This document shows, in pieces, positions 16,824 through 26,202 of a DNA stretch of 64,000 nucleotides. The DNA comes from Verrucomicrobiales bacterium (GTDB lineage: Bacteria; Verrucomicrobiota; Verrucomicrobiia; Verrucomicrobiales; DEV007), in contig JARGPJ010000012.1 of NCBI GenBank assembly GCA_029212615.1, forward strand, positions 1 to 64,000, in the 5' to 3' direction. The notes below the pieces were generated by a model, which did not search any database, was not told where the DNA came from, and saw only the letters and a program-made list of their open reading frames with translations. The stretch's first letter is position 1; each line of letters starts with the position of its first letter. The position numbers were made by a program, and so were the translations under genes.

Positions 16824-16852
16824 TGGCAATATTCGTTTCCAGGGGTTATACT
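16824..16852 (+). promoter_or_regulatory. Possible efp promoter
   Basis: TATACT at 16847-16852 is a good -10 element. With a 17-base spacer the -35 would be TGGCAA (16824-16829), which matches only half of the consensus. The leader to the efp ATG would be about 30 bases. Confidence 0.3.
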
Positions 16853-16888
16853 TAACCTTTCCTAATTAAAATCCCAATCTCTTCATTT

Positions 16889-17449
16889 ATGGCCATCGTC
16901 GCAACCAATCTCAAACGCGGACAGTGCATTAACTACAAAGGTGAACTCGGGATCGTTCTCGGGCTTGAGCACCGGACACCGGGTAAAGGAAATGCGCTCA
17001 TCATGGCGACGATTCGCTCCTTTAACTCCGGAAAAACAAAGGACATCCGTTTCGCTTCCAGCGACAAAGTAGAGATCGTTCAGTCGGACCGGCAGAAGCT
17101 CGAGTTCAGCTACTCCGATCAGACCGGGTATCATTTCATGGATACGACGACGTACGACACGATCACGTTTCAGGAGGATTTTATCTCCGAAAGCAAAGAT
17201 CTCCTCATCGATGCTCTCGAAGTGGAAGTGCTTTTTGTCGACAACAAGCCGGTTTCCATCGAACTGCCTTCCAATATCGAACTGGAAGTCACCGAATCAG
17301 CTCCGGGAGTCAAAGGCGATACCGCGACTGCTGCAACGAAGGAAGCGGTCGTCGAAACCGGCCTCCGTGTTCAAGTTCCTCTCTTCATCGGCCCCGGTGA
17401 CAAGATTAAGGTTAGCAGCGAAGATAAAAAATACGTGGGCCGAGCCTGA
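16889..17449 (+). CDS. efp: Translation elongation factor P
   Basis: EF-P relieves ribosome stalling at polyproline stretches by binding between P and E sites. The 186 residues form the KOW-like N-domain and two OB domains. The modified tip residue is a lysine, Lys33 in RTPGKGNA, which is the Lys type (as in EpmA/B or unmodified systems), not the Arg type of Pseudomonas. C-terminal motifs VVETGLRVQVPLFIGPGDKIKV are typical. No modification enzyme is visible nearby. Confidence 0.97.
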   Translation: MAIVATNLKRGQCINYKGELGIVLGLEHRTPGKGNALIMATIRSFNSGKTKDIRFASSDKVEIVQSDRQKLEFSYSDQTGYHFMDTTTYDTITFQEDFISESKDLLIDALEVEVLFVDNKPVSIELPSNIELEVTESAPGVKGDTATAATKEAVVETGLRVQVPLFIGPGDKIKVSSEDKKYVGRA

Positions 17450-17484
17450 TTCACAGGTCTCTTCCCCGGTGCCCCGGCTATCCC

Positions 17485-18312
17485 GTGTCGCGCAAGAAAC
17501 CGTCAAATCAGCGAACCCGAAAGCGGAAACCCGCTCCGAGACACGGTTTGGCGGCGTTTCTTCCCGAGGCAACCGCCGCCTCCTTTTCACCTCCTCCCGA
17601 AAATGCGGTGAGATCTTTCAAATTTGTTTTCGGGATCTTTCTCCTGCCTTTCTGCTGGGTTATCCTCGAAACCTTTCTTGTTCTTTTTCACGCGGACACT
17701 CTTTCCGGTAATTATTGGCGGGGTCCTGAATTTATAGCCTTCGGTGTCGGAAGTGTTCTCTGGCTGGCGCTGTTCTTCTGCTGTCGCTGCCGCCCGATGA
17801 TGTGGCTCTATGTCGCAGGTCACGAACTGACGCACGCACTCTTCGTTCTGATCTGCCGGGGAAAGGTCAGCAAGGTTCATATTTCATCGGACGGAGGCCA
17901 CATCCTCACGAACCGGAATAATTTTCTTATTTCGCTCTCGCCCTACTTTTTCCCGTTCTACTCGGTCATCACGATCATCGTCTGGGCACTCGCGGGATGG
18001 GTCGTCGGCCACGCGGAGCCCCTCGATCCCATCTGGCTTTACGGATCGATTGGTTTCACCTGGATGTTTCATCTCAGCTTCACCGTCTGGATGATCTGTC
18101 GCGAACAGCCGGATGTCGAACAGAACGGAAGGCTCTTCTCTTTCGCCGTTATCTTTCTGATTAACATGCTGCTTATCTGCGGGCTCCTCATCATCGCATC
18201 CCCTACCGCCACCTTTGAAGGGTTCGGCATCTCGTTCTGGGAGAATGCACGAAGCCTGTTTGATCGTCTCTCTGAATCAACGCTGGAGGTGCTTCGCGCC
18301 CTCCCCGGCTAA
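17485..18312 (+). CDS. M50-like membrane metallopeptidase homologue
   Basis: A 275-residue protein with a basic, Pro-rich N-terminus (about 1-40) and five to six hydrophobic helices. A zinc-binding HExxH lies in a helix: AGHELTHALF (His113, Glu114, His117). The next stretch (KVSKVHISSDGGHI, then LISLSPYFFPFYS) resembles the M50B type, where a Gly/Asp segment and a Pro-containing helix follow. This suggests an intramembrane protease, but I cannot point to a clear third zinc ligand, so activity is uncertain. The start is a GTG (17485). The stop overlaps the convergent TPR gene by 4 bases. Confidence 0.65.
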   Translation: MSRKKPSNQRTRKRKPAPRHGLAAFLPEATAASFSPPPENAVRSFKFVFGIFLLPFCWVILETFLVLFHADTLSGNYWRGPEFIAFGVGSVLWLALFFCCRCRPMMWLYVAGHELTHALFVLICRGKVSKVHISSDGGHILTNRNNFLISLSPYFFPFYSVITIIVWALAGWVVGHAEPLDPIWLYGSIGFTWMFHLSFTVWMICREQPDVEQNGRLFSFAVIFLINMLLICGLLIIASPTATFEGFGISFWENARSLFDRLSESTLEVLRALPG

Positions 18313-20939
18313 TTCGCCGGCAGCGTTTCTGTTTCCACATGTTCAGTGATTTCAAGAAGCAGTGCATGTGCTTCAAGGTAGCGGGGAGAATCAGCAAGGG
18401 CATCGAGGAGGTGTCTTTTCGCAACAGGCTCATTGCCTTTTTTAAGCAGGCCGGCAAGACGAAAGCGAATCTCGGAAGGGTTTGCAGGATCGAGGAGCAG
18501 AGCTTTCTCAAATGACCCCACCGCCGCACCGGTTTCCGAAAGAGCGGCGTGAGCGCAGCCACGGCAATAATGCAAGCGTCCGTCAAAAGGGTTAATTGCC
18601 TTGGCCCGGGCCGCGTTAGCAATGACCTCGCTCCACCTCTCGCTCTCAAAGTCCACCTCAAGAAGACGGTTGTAGGCACTGAGGGCCTCTGCTGAAAGCG
18701 ACGCCAGGGTCTCGAGTGTTGCCGCCTCCCCGGCAAATCCTTCACTCTCCCTGAGAGCACGGGCTTTCATCGCATAGCCGTTCGCCGCACCGGTATACTC
18801 CGGGAGAAGCCTGATCAGCTGATCAGCTGAAGCTGCCGCAGCCCTCCAGTTTTCCTCGTCAAGTAAGAGACCAGTTAAGGTCTGACGGGCCTGGAAGTTG
18901 GCGGGATTCTTCTTTAAATAGGAAGCGAGAGCGAGAGAACTGAGAGGATTCACCTCAGGCGTTTCCGACCAATCCACTTCCGGGCCGTAGTTCTGAGCCA
19001 ATGCCACCGCGGATTCGGCGAACCCCTTTTCAAGTTCATCCATCGGCGCCGTGTGTTTGGCAATCGCATCATTGATCAAGGATCCCTCACCAAGGTCACT
19101 GAGAATCCCCCGCAGCGATTCGAGTCCGTAGTTTTCCACGATGTATTCCACCACCAGCATCGACTGGTAGTAGGCGAACATGAGGTGCTCTCCGCTTTCC
19201 GCATTGAAAAAAGCCTCACTCATCTCACTCACCGGCGTGAGCCCCCCCTCTTCGAGAATTAACTTCCGGTAGCGCGGGGTCATGCGCTGTCCCCAGTTTG
19301 ACTGACGTTGCCTCTCCTCGTAAACAGAAATTCCTTCGCTCAGCCATCGTGGCATTCTATTTTTCGTCGCCGTCAGGGAAATGACATGACAGTACTCGTG
19401 CCAGAGGGTGGCCTCCCAATTACTCTTCCCGGAAGTGACGCTGCCGGGACTGTTCATCGTCACGACAGAACCGAAGCAAACCCCGAGAAGCCCTTCCCCC
19501 CCGAGAGCGCCAAACGTCCTGATCGCGAAGTCCTGCTGGTTCGGATAAAACTCAATCAGGGTTTTATCCTCAATATCAATCCCGTATTTTTCACCGAGAA
19601 CTTCCTTTGCCCCGGTGAGAATCTCGAGAACACGGTCGCCGTATATCGCCGCTTCATCCGCCGGCATCCGAATGATAAAATCATCGCTCTCAATCGCAGC
19701 AAAGCTTTCGATCTCCTGTTTTAAGATAGCAAGATTGTAGGCCAGGACATTGTATTGATCTTCCGCACCCACCTCTTCAGCCAACGGCCAGGCCTCTTCA
19801 ACCCGGCCAAGCCGAAGGTAGTCGAGAGCGAGTTGAAGCTTTGCCGGCAAATATCCGGGATCGAGCTCCAGAGCACGCTTCTGACTTTCGGCTCCCTCCT
19901 CATAACGATACTTCTTCGAGAGAACCCTCCCGATTAGGTGATCGATCTCAGGATTTCCGGCCCAGACCGAAAGAGCCTTCTCACGCTCCAGTTCAAAAGC
20001 GACCGTATCATTCCATTCGAGTTCCGCGAGAACCGCTCGATATGCCGCTACAAGGGGGTGACGGGAGTTGATCGTTTCAATTTTTGCGAGAGCTTCCTCT
20101 GCTTCGGCAAAGCGTTCGTAGTTGATTGCTGACTCCGCCTGCATCAGGAGGGCCCCAAAATGCATCGGTGCCTCATCCAGGACCTTGTTAAGAAACGAAG
20201 TTCCTGACTTCCGGTCCCCGGGCATAAAGGCACGGGCGAGCCCGAAAAGTACCTCCGGATGATTTGGAGTATACTTATAGGCAGCCAGAAACTCATTCCC
20301 CGCCCGCTCGTAGTCATCCTTCATCAGCGCGAGCTCACCCGAAGCGAGATGCGCCTCAACGAGGCCTTTCGGTATGTTTTGGCCTTTTGCCTCGAAAGTC
20401 TTGGCCATGTCATAAAACTTCTCCAGAACAGTTGCGGGGTCGGCTCCGAGAACAAGCGCCGCACGCCCCAGGAAGACATAATCCAAGGCCATACGATCTT
20501 TTTGAGGAACCGCGCCCGCAGCCAGGTTAATCGCTTCAAAAATAGATTGTGACTCCTCCCATAATCCCATCGACTCAAACATTTCATGCGCACTGAGGAG
20601 TGCGCCGAGCTTGTCAGGAAAGAGCTCCGTCGTTTCGAGCGCTTCTTCGACTGCCTCTTCGTAACGACCGACATTGGCGAGTGATTCAAAGCGAAGGGTG
20701 CGCCACTCCCACGAAGGCTGCCCACGCTCCAGCGCGTAATCACAGATTTGAATCACGATATCGAAACGCCCACGCTGAAATATATCGTAAACCTTGGGTA
20801 GATTATCTTCGTCGTAGAAGCGTTTATAATCTGCCTGCCCCGGTGACTCCGACGGAAACCCGAAAATTAGAGCCAAAAAGCACAGCATGGTCACCTTCCA
20901 CCCCGGCCGTTTCCTCCGGATTCTCAACGCCTGATACAT
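18309..20939 (-). CDS. Secreted TPR protein with gluzincin (peptidase MA-like) domain
   Basis: 876 residues with a signal peptide (MLCFLALIFGFPSESPGQA). TPR repeats span about 35-405, a metallopeptidase-like domain about 420-650, and further TPRs about 665-870. The zinc motif is HEYCH (His514, Glu515, His518), with Glu535 in WLSEGISVYE as the likely third ligand. This spacing matches the M1-like/peptidase MA clan. The Gly-rich FGSVVTMNSPGS before it is typical of the family. Similar TPR-peptidase proteins are common in Planctomycetes and Verrucomicrobia, and their targets are unknown. It starts at an ATG at 20939. Confidence 0.8.
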   Translation of the reverse strand: MYQALRIRRKRPGWKVTMLCFLALIFGFPSESPGQADYKRFYDEDNLPKVYDIFQRGRFDIVIQICDYALERGQPSWEWRTLRFESLANVGRYEEAVEEALETTELFPDKLGALLSAHEMFESMGLWEESQSIFEAINLAAGAVPQKDRMALDYVFLGRAALVLGADPATVLEKFYDMAKTFEAKGQNIPKGLVEAHLASGELALMKDDYERAGNEFLAAYKYTPNHPEVLFGLARAFMPGDRKSGTSFLNKVLDEAPMHFGALLMQAESAINYERFAEAEEALAKIETINSRHPLVAAYRAVLAELEWNDTVAFELEREKALSVWAGNPEIDHLIGRVLSKKYRYEEGAESQKRALELDPGYLPAKLQLALDYLRLGRVEEAWPLAEEVGAEDQYNVLAYNLAILKQEIESFAAIESDDFIIRMPADEAAIYGDRVLEILTGAKEVLGEKYGIDIEDKTLIEFYPNQQDFAIRTFGALGGEGLLGVCFGSVVTMNSPGSVTSGKSNWEATLWHEYCHVISLTATKNRMPRWLSEGISVYEERQRQSNWGQRMTPRYRKLILEEGGLTPVSEMSEAFFNAESGEHLMFAYYQSMLVVEYIVENYGLESLRGILSDLGEGSLINDAIAKHTAPMDELEKGFAESAVALAQNYGPEVDWSETPEVNPLSSLALASYLKKNPANFQARQTLTGLLLDEENWRAAAASADQLIRLLPEYTGAANGYAMKARALRESEGFAGEAATLETLASLSAEALSAYNRLLEVDFESERWSEVIANAARAKAINPFDGRLHYCRGCAHAALSETGAAVGSFEKALLLDPANPSEIRFRLAGLLKKGNEPVAKRHLLDALADSPRYLEAHALLLEITEHVETETLPAN

Positions 20940-21187
20940 GATTCAAATGAAGCGGAAAAACCGCACTCGGTAAAGCACGGGAAAAGGGGGATTTCCCCGC
21001 ATCCTTATTTTCCCCTGAAAATAATCGTCGCTGGAATTTCCTCTCACCTTGCATTCCCGCTCCGCTCAGGCTTTGATGCAGGGCACGACACGCTTTGACT
21101 GAAACTGAACCAGAACCCGCACCGGAGGAATCCCCTTCTCCCGGCGAAGCACCGGACCCTGCCCCCGCGGAACGGGAAGGCGGCGTT

Positions 21188-21928
21188 ATGCCTGAAGGTG
21201 ATCAGAGTGCCTACAAGATTGCTCTCGAAATTTTCGAAGGCCCCATGGACCTTCTTCTCTACCTGATCAAGCGGGACGAGATTGATATCTACGACATTCC
21301 GATTGAGCGGATCACGAAGCAGTACATGGAGTATCTCGATACCTTCAAGCTGCTGAACATCGGAGTGGCCGGCGAGTTTCTCGTCATGGCGGCAAACCTT
21401 TGTTACATCAAGAGCCGCCTCATGCTGCCAAAGCATGTGCAGCCTCCCGACGAAGAAGCGGATGAAGATGATCCCCGCTGGGACCTTATTCGCCAACTCA
21501 TCGAATATAAAAAATTCAAGGAAGCAGCTCATTTCCTTGGCGAAGAAGAAGCAAAGCAACAGGAGCATTTTGTTCGAAAGCCGGATAAAATTGAGGCCCC
21601 CAAGGACCAGGAACGACCCCTCTCAGGGGATGTTGGCGTGTTCGACCTCATCAAAGCCTTTCAGAACATCCTCGACAAATTTGAGGACAACAGTCTCGGC
21701 GAAATTGTCGACGATCATTACACGGTCAGCGACAAGATAGATCTACTTCTCAGCACGGTTGAGCCGGGAGGTTCAATCGCGTTTTCAAGCCTCTTTGAAA
21801 ACGCCTCGAGCAAACACGAAATGATCGTAACCTTTCTCGCCGTGCTCGAGTTAATGAAATTAAATTACTTCCAAGTGCGGCAGGAGATCGTCCTCGGGGA
21901 GATCGAACTGCGAAGAAACCAGTTTTAA
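21188..21928 (+). CDS. scpA: Segregation and condensation protein A
   Basis: Kleisin subunit of the SMC-ScpA-ScpB condensin, needed for chromosome compaction and segregation. From the ATG at 21188 it has 246 residues, starting just before [19 protein letters not shown], the SMC head-binding N-domain, and ending in the winged-helix C-domain ([14 protein letters not shown]). GGAAGG sits 7 bases before this ATG. A TTG at 21095 would add an acidic Pro/Glu-rich leader of 31 residues. I prefer the ATG, but codon-like composition upstream leaves this open. smc is not in the window. Confidence 0.93.
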   Translation: MPEGDQSAYKIALEIFEGPMDLLLYLIKRDEIDIYDIPIERITKQYMEYLDTFKLLNIGVAGEFLVMAANLCYIKSRLMLPKHVQPPDEEADEDDPRWDLIRQLIEYKKFKEAAHFLGEEEAKQQEHFVRKPDKIEAPKDQERPLSGDVGVFDLIKAFQNILDKFEDNSLGEIVDDHYTVSDKIDLLLSTVEPGGSIAFSSLFENASSKHEMIVTFLAVLELMKLNYFQVRQEIVLGEIELRRNQF

Positions 21929-21996
21929 CTTCAGAGAATCCGCTTTTAATTCGAGAAAATCGCGGCAGTTTACGCGCTCTCTCACCCGCCATTTCG

Positions 21997-22791
21997 ATGG
22001 ATCTACTCAACATCATTGAGGCTCTTATTTTTGCCGCCCCTGAACCCGTCACTTCGGCAGAGATTGCGAAAGCGGTACGACGGGGAGCAGTCGGACATGA
22101 CCTTCCCGAAACACGGGAGTGGGAAAACATCTCAGAGAAAAAAGTCGCCACCGCGATCGCTGAACTGGGAGAGGCCCTCGCAAACAGTGGTCGCCCGGTG
22201 GAATTACAGGAAGGAGTCAACGGGTGGCGATTTGTCACGAGAAGCGACTATGCCGACTGGATCAGGGCATTACTGCCGGAAATGAGACCGGAGAGACTCA
22301 GTGCCGCTGTCCTCGAAACGCTTGCACTGATCGCCTACCGCCAACCCATCACGAAAGCCGACATCGAAGCCGTCCGCGGAGTTTCCGTGGATAGCCCGAT
22401 TCAAAAATTGATCGACCGTGGACTCGCCCGCGTCGCGGGCAGGGCTGATCTACCCGGCCGACCAATGCTTTACGAAACGACCGAAGGCTTCATGGAGCAT
22501 TTCGGAGTGAAGGACCTCGATGATCTTCCCAACTCCGAAGAGCTTCGCACCGTGAAACTCCCTACCGCCGAGGAGGAGGACACAAAAGAAGAGGAAGCTG
22601 CGCCTGAGGATGCTGTCGCTGACGATCCTGCCACGGAAGCCTCTCCCTCTGAAGAAACCTCCGACAACGAAGAGGTAACGCCATCCGGCGAAAGCGACGC
22701 CCCCGACAACAGTGAGGACGACGAGGAGGAAGACATTGATTTCAGTTCTATCGCCGATGAAATCCGCGAATCGAAAGCCGACAACTCATGA
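21997..22791 (+). CDS. scpB: Segregation and condensation protein B
   Basis: Winged-helix kite protein that dimerises and binds the ScpA centre. The ScpB fold covers about residues 1-180 ([14 protein letters not shown] at the start, [24 protein letters not shown] in the middle, [17 protein letters not shown] near its end). After it comes a long Glu/Asp/Ser-rich tail (about 190-264) with no predicted structure. The gene follows scpA by 68 bases and overlaps pheA by 4 bases (ATGA), implying coupled translation. Confidence 0.94.
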   Translation: MDLLNIIEALIFAAPEPVTSAEIAKAVRRGAVGHDLPETREWENISEKKVATAIAELGEALANSGRPVELQEGVNGWRFVTRSDYADWIRALLPEMRPERLSAAVLETLALIAYRQPITKADIEAVRGVSVDSPIQKLIDRGLARVAGRADLPGRPMLYETTEGFMEHFGVKDLDDLPNSEELRTVKLPTAEEEDTKEEEAAPEDAVADDPATEASPSEETSDNEEVTPSGESDAPDNSEDDEEEDIDFSSIADEIRESKADNS

Positions 22792-23846
22792 GCCTCGAAG
22801 ATAATCGTAAAAAAATTGACTCCATCGATACGGACATCATTCGTCTCCTCAACGAGCGAGCCGATATTGTTCATGAAATCGGGGTCATCAAAAAGGCAAA
22901 CGGCCTCGAGATTTATGCTCCGGAGCGCGAGGAAAAACTTCTCCGCAGCCTTGTGGCCAAGGGCGAAGGCGGGCGCATGCCGGAGAAATCAATCCGGGCG
23001 ATCTATCGCGAGATCATGTCTGCCGCACTCGCTCTCGAGGAGGATCTCAAAATCGCCTACCTCGGCCCCCGCGGCACCTGGACGCATCAGGCGGCGATCG
23101 GAAAATTCGGTCACAGCGTTAAATTTTTACCCCAGCCCAGTTTTGCCGATGTCTTTGAGCAGGTCGAACGCGGCATTGCCGATTACGGTGTCGTTCCCAT
23201 CGAAAACTCCACCGAAGGGGCCGTCACACACACCCTCGACTTATTCGCCGACTCGCCTCTCAAGATCTACGGGCAGGTCATGATGACGATTGAAAACAAT
23301 CTCATGGCAAACTGCCCGAAGGAGGAGATCACGCAGATCTACAGTCACCCGCAAATCATTGCTCAGTGCCGGCGATGGCTCGGAAAGAATTTTCCAATGA
23401 TTCAGCCGGTCGAAAAGTCCAGCTCTGCGGCAGCCGCTGAAGTGGCTGCGAATGAGCCGGGTGCAGCCGTTCTCGGCGGATTACTCCTCGCCGAGCAATA
23501 CGGGCTCAATGTTCTCGAGCGTTCGATTCAGGACATTGCGAATAACACGACCCGCTTTCTGGTGATCAGTCACAAAACCTGCCCGTCTACCGGCGACGAC
23601 CGCACTTCGGTGATGTTTTCCGTCCGCGATGAGCCGGGGTCTTTACATCGCGCCCTTGAACCCTTTGAGGAACTCTCGATCAACATGTCGAAGATCGAAA
23701 GCAGACCATCCAAGCGCCGCGCCTGGGAATACTTTTTCTTCGTCGATATCGCCGGCCATTGCGAAGACGAAGTACTCGCCAACGTGATCAGCGAGCTGGA
23801 GAAAAACTGCTCATTCGTGAAGGTGCTCGGAAGTTACCCCGCGTAA
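22788..23846 (+). CDS. pheA: Bifunctional chorismate mutase / prephenate dehydratase (P-protein)
   Basis: Converts chorismate to prephenate and then phenylpyruvate for phenylalanine synthesis. Its 352 residues comprise an AroQ-type mutase (1-85: [20 protein letters not shown]), a dehydratase domain (about 87-265: [34 protein letters not shown] with the catalytic Thr-Arg-Phe) and a C-terminal ACT domain ([10 protein letters not shown] and the Phe-binding [12 protein letters not shown]). The intact ESRP motif implies feedback inhibition by Phe. Its start overlaps the scpB stop. Confidence 0.96.
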   Translation: MSLEDNRKKIDSIDTDIIRLLNERADIVHEIGVIKKANGLEIYAPEREEKLLRSLVAKGEGGRMPEKSIRAIYREIMSAALALEEDLKIAYLGPRGTWTHQAAIGKFGHSVKFLPQPSFADVFEQVERGIADYGVVPIENSTEGAVTHTLDLFADSPLKIYGQVMMTIENNLMANCPKEEITQIYSHPQIIAQCRRWLGKNFPMIQPVEKSSSAAAAEVAANEPGAAVLGGLLLAEQYGLNVLERSIQDIANNTTRFLVISHKTCPSTGDDRTSVMFSVRDEPGSLHRALEPFEELSINMSKIESRPSKRRAWEYFFFVDIAGHCEDEVLANVISELEKNCSFVKVLGSYPA

Positions 23847-23849
23847 CCG

Positions 23850-23872
23850 ACCGTCAGGACAGCAGCGACGGT
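23850..23872. terminator. Possible hairpin between convergent pheA and Rrf2 gene
   Basis: ACCGTC and GACGGT flank an 11-base loop in the 35-base gap between the two stop codons. The plus strand continues with TTTAAG. The stem is short, so this is a weak call. Confidence 0.3.
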
Positions 23873-23881
23873 TTAAGTGAA

Positions 23882-24307
23882 CTAAATCACCCAGTCGGCT
23901 CCCCCGTCCTGCTCCGGCTTCGCCACCAACTCACTGAGATTGATTTCGCGACAGGCTTCGAGCATCGCCTGATTCACTTGTAACCAGGCGGCGTGAACCA
24001 TCCCCGCCGACATGCCGTCATTTCCGGGGCTGCTTTCAATGAGCTGCTCCCCTTCCATCGCCGCAGCAATTTCTGCCAGCGTAATGTCATCCGGATGACG
24101 AGCGAGAAGGTAACCTCCATTTTTGCCGCGCCGACTGATAACGAGGCCTGCCTGACGTAACGTCGTCAGAATCTGCACTGAATAATTCGGAGAAAGCCCC
24201 TCAGCCTGAGCCAAATCATCAACTTGCCTCACGTCATCTTTCGAGTAGGTAAGTGCCAACTGCGCCAGAACCTGGCAGGCGTACTCTGTTTTTAATGGAA
24301 GGCGCAT
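23882..24307 (-). CDS. Rrf2 family transcriptional regulator
   Basis: A 141-residue winged-helix repressor of the Rrf2 type (MRLPLKTEYACQVLAQLA, then VDDLAQAEGLSPNYSVQILTTLRQAGLV and the wing SRRGKNGGYLLAR). The region that carries the three Fe-S cysteines in IscR/NsrR has a single Cys here (EACREI), so it probably does not hold an iron-sulfur cluster in the usual way. It is more like CymR/RsrR-type sensors. It is divergent from cysI-cysJ with a palindrome in between, so it likely controls sulfite reduction. The ATG at 24307 is preferred over a TTG at 24319. Confidence 0.88.
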   Translation of the reverse strand: MRLPLKTEYACQVLAQLALTYSKDDVRQVDDLAQAEGLSPNYSVQILTTLRQAGLVISRRGKNGGYLLARHPDDITLAEIAAAMEGEQLIESSPGNDGMSAGMVHAAWLQVNQAMLEACREINLSELVAKPEQDGGADWVI

Positions 24308-24324
24308 TGTGACATACAACTAAA

Positions 24325-24338
24325 AATCGCTTGCGATT
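24325..24338. promoter_or_regulatory. 14-bp palindrome, candidate Rrf2 operator
   Basis: AATCGC-TT-GCGATT is a perfect inverted repeat in the 98-base divergent region between the Rrf2 gene and cysI, centred 24 bases from the Rrf2 start codon and 74 from the cysI start. A-T-rich promoter-like bases (TACAAT, TACATT) follow at 24346-24356. Position and symmetry fit an operator controlling both genes. Confidence 0.5.
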
Positions 24339-24405
24339 AGGGCAATACAATACATTAGTAAACCACGCAACTTTAAAATCTTTTCAGAATCTCCCCCCTC
24401 TTTTC

Positions 24406-26163
24406 ATGACTACATTGGGAAAATCAGCGAACGAAGGCATCAAAGACTCCAGCCATTACCTTCGGGGAACCATCCTCGACGGCCTCGCCAACAGCGCGAC
24501 GGGTTCGCTTTCCAAGGATGATCAGCAGCTCACCAAATTCCACGGAATTTATCAGCAGGACGATCGGGACATTCGAAAAGAGCGGCGCGGAAAGAAGCTT
24601 GAGCCGGCCTACTCTTTCATGATCCGGGTTCGGGTCCCCGGAGGCGTGAGCACGCCGGAGCAGTGGCTCGAAATGGATCGAATCGCGCAGGAACACGCCA
24701 ACGGGGCGATCAAGCTCACGACGCGCCAGGCCTACCAGTTTCACGGGGTGATTAAGAGTAACCTCAAAAAGACCATCGCGGAAATCAACGAGGCACTCTT
24801 TGATACACTCGCCGCCTGCGGCGACGTGAATCGCAACGTGATGTGCAACCCGAACCCGATGCAGTCAAAAGTGCACGGGGAGATCCTCGATCTCGCGACG
24901 GAAATCTCGAATCATCTCAGCCCGCGAACCGGAGCCTATCACGAAATCTGGCTCGACGATGGCACCGGGGAAAAGGTGAAGGTCACTTATGACCCTCCGA
25001 AAATTGATGACATCGCTGATCCGGAGGAGCCCATTTACGGCAAGCACTACCTCCCGAGGAAGTTCAAAACCGTGATCGCCGTGCCTCCGAGCAATGACGT
25101 CGACATCTATGCCCACTGCCTGGGCTACATCGCAATCCTTGAAGGCGACGACAAAATCGTCGGTTACAACATCACCGTTGGCGGCGGCATGGGAATGACG
25201 CATGGAAACGAAGAAACCTTCCCCCGTCTCGCTGACGTCATGGGCTTCTGCACTCCTGAGCAGGCAGTCATCGTCGGAGAAGCTGTTGTTCGCGTTCAGC
25301 GCGACTTCGGGAACCGTGACGTTCGCACCAATGCCCGTCTCAAATACACAGTCGAACGAATGGGCATCGACGCCTTCCGCGAGGAAGTTGAAAAACTTTG
25401 CGGATTCAAACTCGAGAAGCCACGTGACTTTAAATTTGAGGACAATGGCGACCGCTACGGCTGGATCGAAGACCACCTCGGCAATCACCATTACACGATG
25501 TTCGTCGAGAACGGCAGGGTGCGCGACACCGATGACTACCCCATGCTGACAGGACTTAGGGAGATCGCAAAAGTTCACGAAGGTGACTTCCGCCTCACCG
25601 CGAACCAAAACCTCATCATCGCGAACATCTCGTCGAAAAAGAAAAAGGAGATCGAGAAGCTCCTCACCGATTACAAAATGATCGACTCGCACGAGCGCTC
25701 AGCCCTGCGATTGAATTCAATGGCTTGTGTTTCCCTTCCGACCTGCGGTCTCGCCCTGGCAGAATCCCAACGTTACCTTCCGGATCTTATTTCCGAACTG
25801 GACGAAGTGCTCGAGGAAGCCGGTCTTCGTCACGATGCCATCACGATCCGCATGACAGGATGTCCGAACGGCTGTGCCCGCCCCTACATTGCTGAAATTG
25901 GCTTTGTCGGACGCGCCCCCGGAAAGTATAACCTCTATCTCGGGGGTGGATTTGCCGGACAGCGCCTCAGCAAGCTCTATGCGCCTTCGGTCAAAAGCAC
26001 TGACGTGAAAAAGGTTCTCACGCCGATCATTAACGACTATGCCAAAAACCGCGAGGAAGGTGAGCGCTTCGGCGACTTCACGATCCGCGCCGGCTACGTC
26101 AAAGCAACCGACCATGGCCACGACTTCCACAAAGATCTCGCCGAGCCTGAGTTGGCCCTTTGA
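24406..26163 (+). CDS. cysI: Sulfite reductase hemoprotein (CysI-type) beta component
   Basis: Six-electron reduction of sulfite to sulfide in assimilatory sulfur metabolism. The 585 residues have duplicated ferredoxin-like/sirohaem domains. The four cysteines binding the [4Fe-4S]-sirohaem centre are present as Cys-x5-Cys (441, 447) and Cys-x3-Cys (486, 490, in GCPNGCARP). The Arg-rich sirohaem-binding patch [12 protein letters not shown] lies near residue 105. The ATG at 24406 matches the usual N-terminus; the frame is open earlier but that stretch covers the regulatory region. It is followed 39 bases later by the flavoprotein subunit gene. Confidence 0.95.
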   Translation: MTTLGKSANEGIKDSSHYLRGTILDGLANSATGSLSKDDQQLTKFHGIYQQDDRDIRKERRGKKLEPAYSFMIRVRVPGGVSTPEQWLEMDRIAQEHANGAIKLTTRQAYQFHGVIKSNLKKTIAEINEALFDTLAACGDVNRNVMCNPNPMQSKVHGEILDLATEISNHLSPRTGAYHEIWLDDGTGEKVKVTYDPPKIDDIADPEEPIYGKHYLPRKFKTVIAVPPSNDVDIYAHCLGYIAILEGDDKIVGYNITVGGGMGMTHGNEETFPRLADVMGFCTPEQAVIVGEAVVRVQRDFGNRDVRTNARLKYTVERMGIDAFREEVEKLCGFKLEKPRDFKFEDNGDRYGWIEDHLGNHHYTMFVENGRVRDTDDYPMLTGLREIAKVHEGDFRLTANQNLIIANISSKKKKEIEKLLTDYKMIDSHERSALRLNSMACVSLPTCGLALAESQRYLPDLISELDEVLEEAGLRHDAITIRMTGCPNGCARPYIAEIGFVGRAPGKYNLYLGGGFAGQRLSKLYAPSVKSTDVKKVLTPIINDYAKNREEGERFGDFTIRAGYVKATDHGHDFHKDLAEPELAL

Positions 26164-26202
26164 TTCCTCTCCCACGCATTTTTCCCGCTTCAATTTTCTG
26201 AC

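Noticed and set aside
18309..20939. M1 aminopeptidase
   Set aside because: The HExxH-x16-E pattern is shared, but there is no GAMEN motif and the domain is embedded in TPR repeats, so peptidase MA-like is the safer call.
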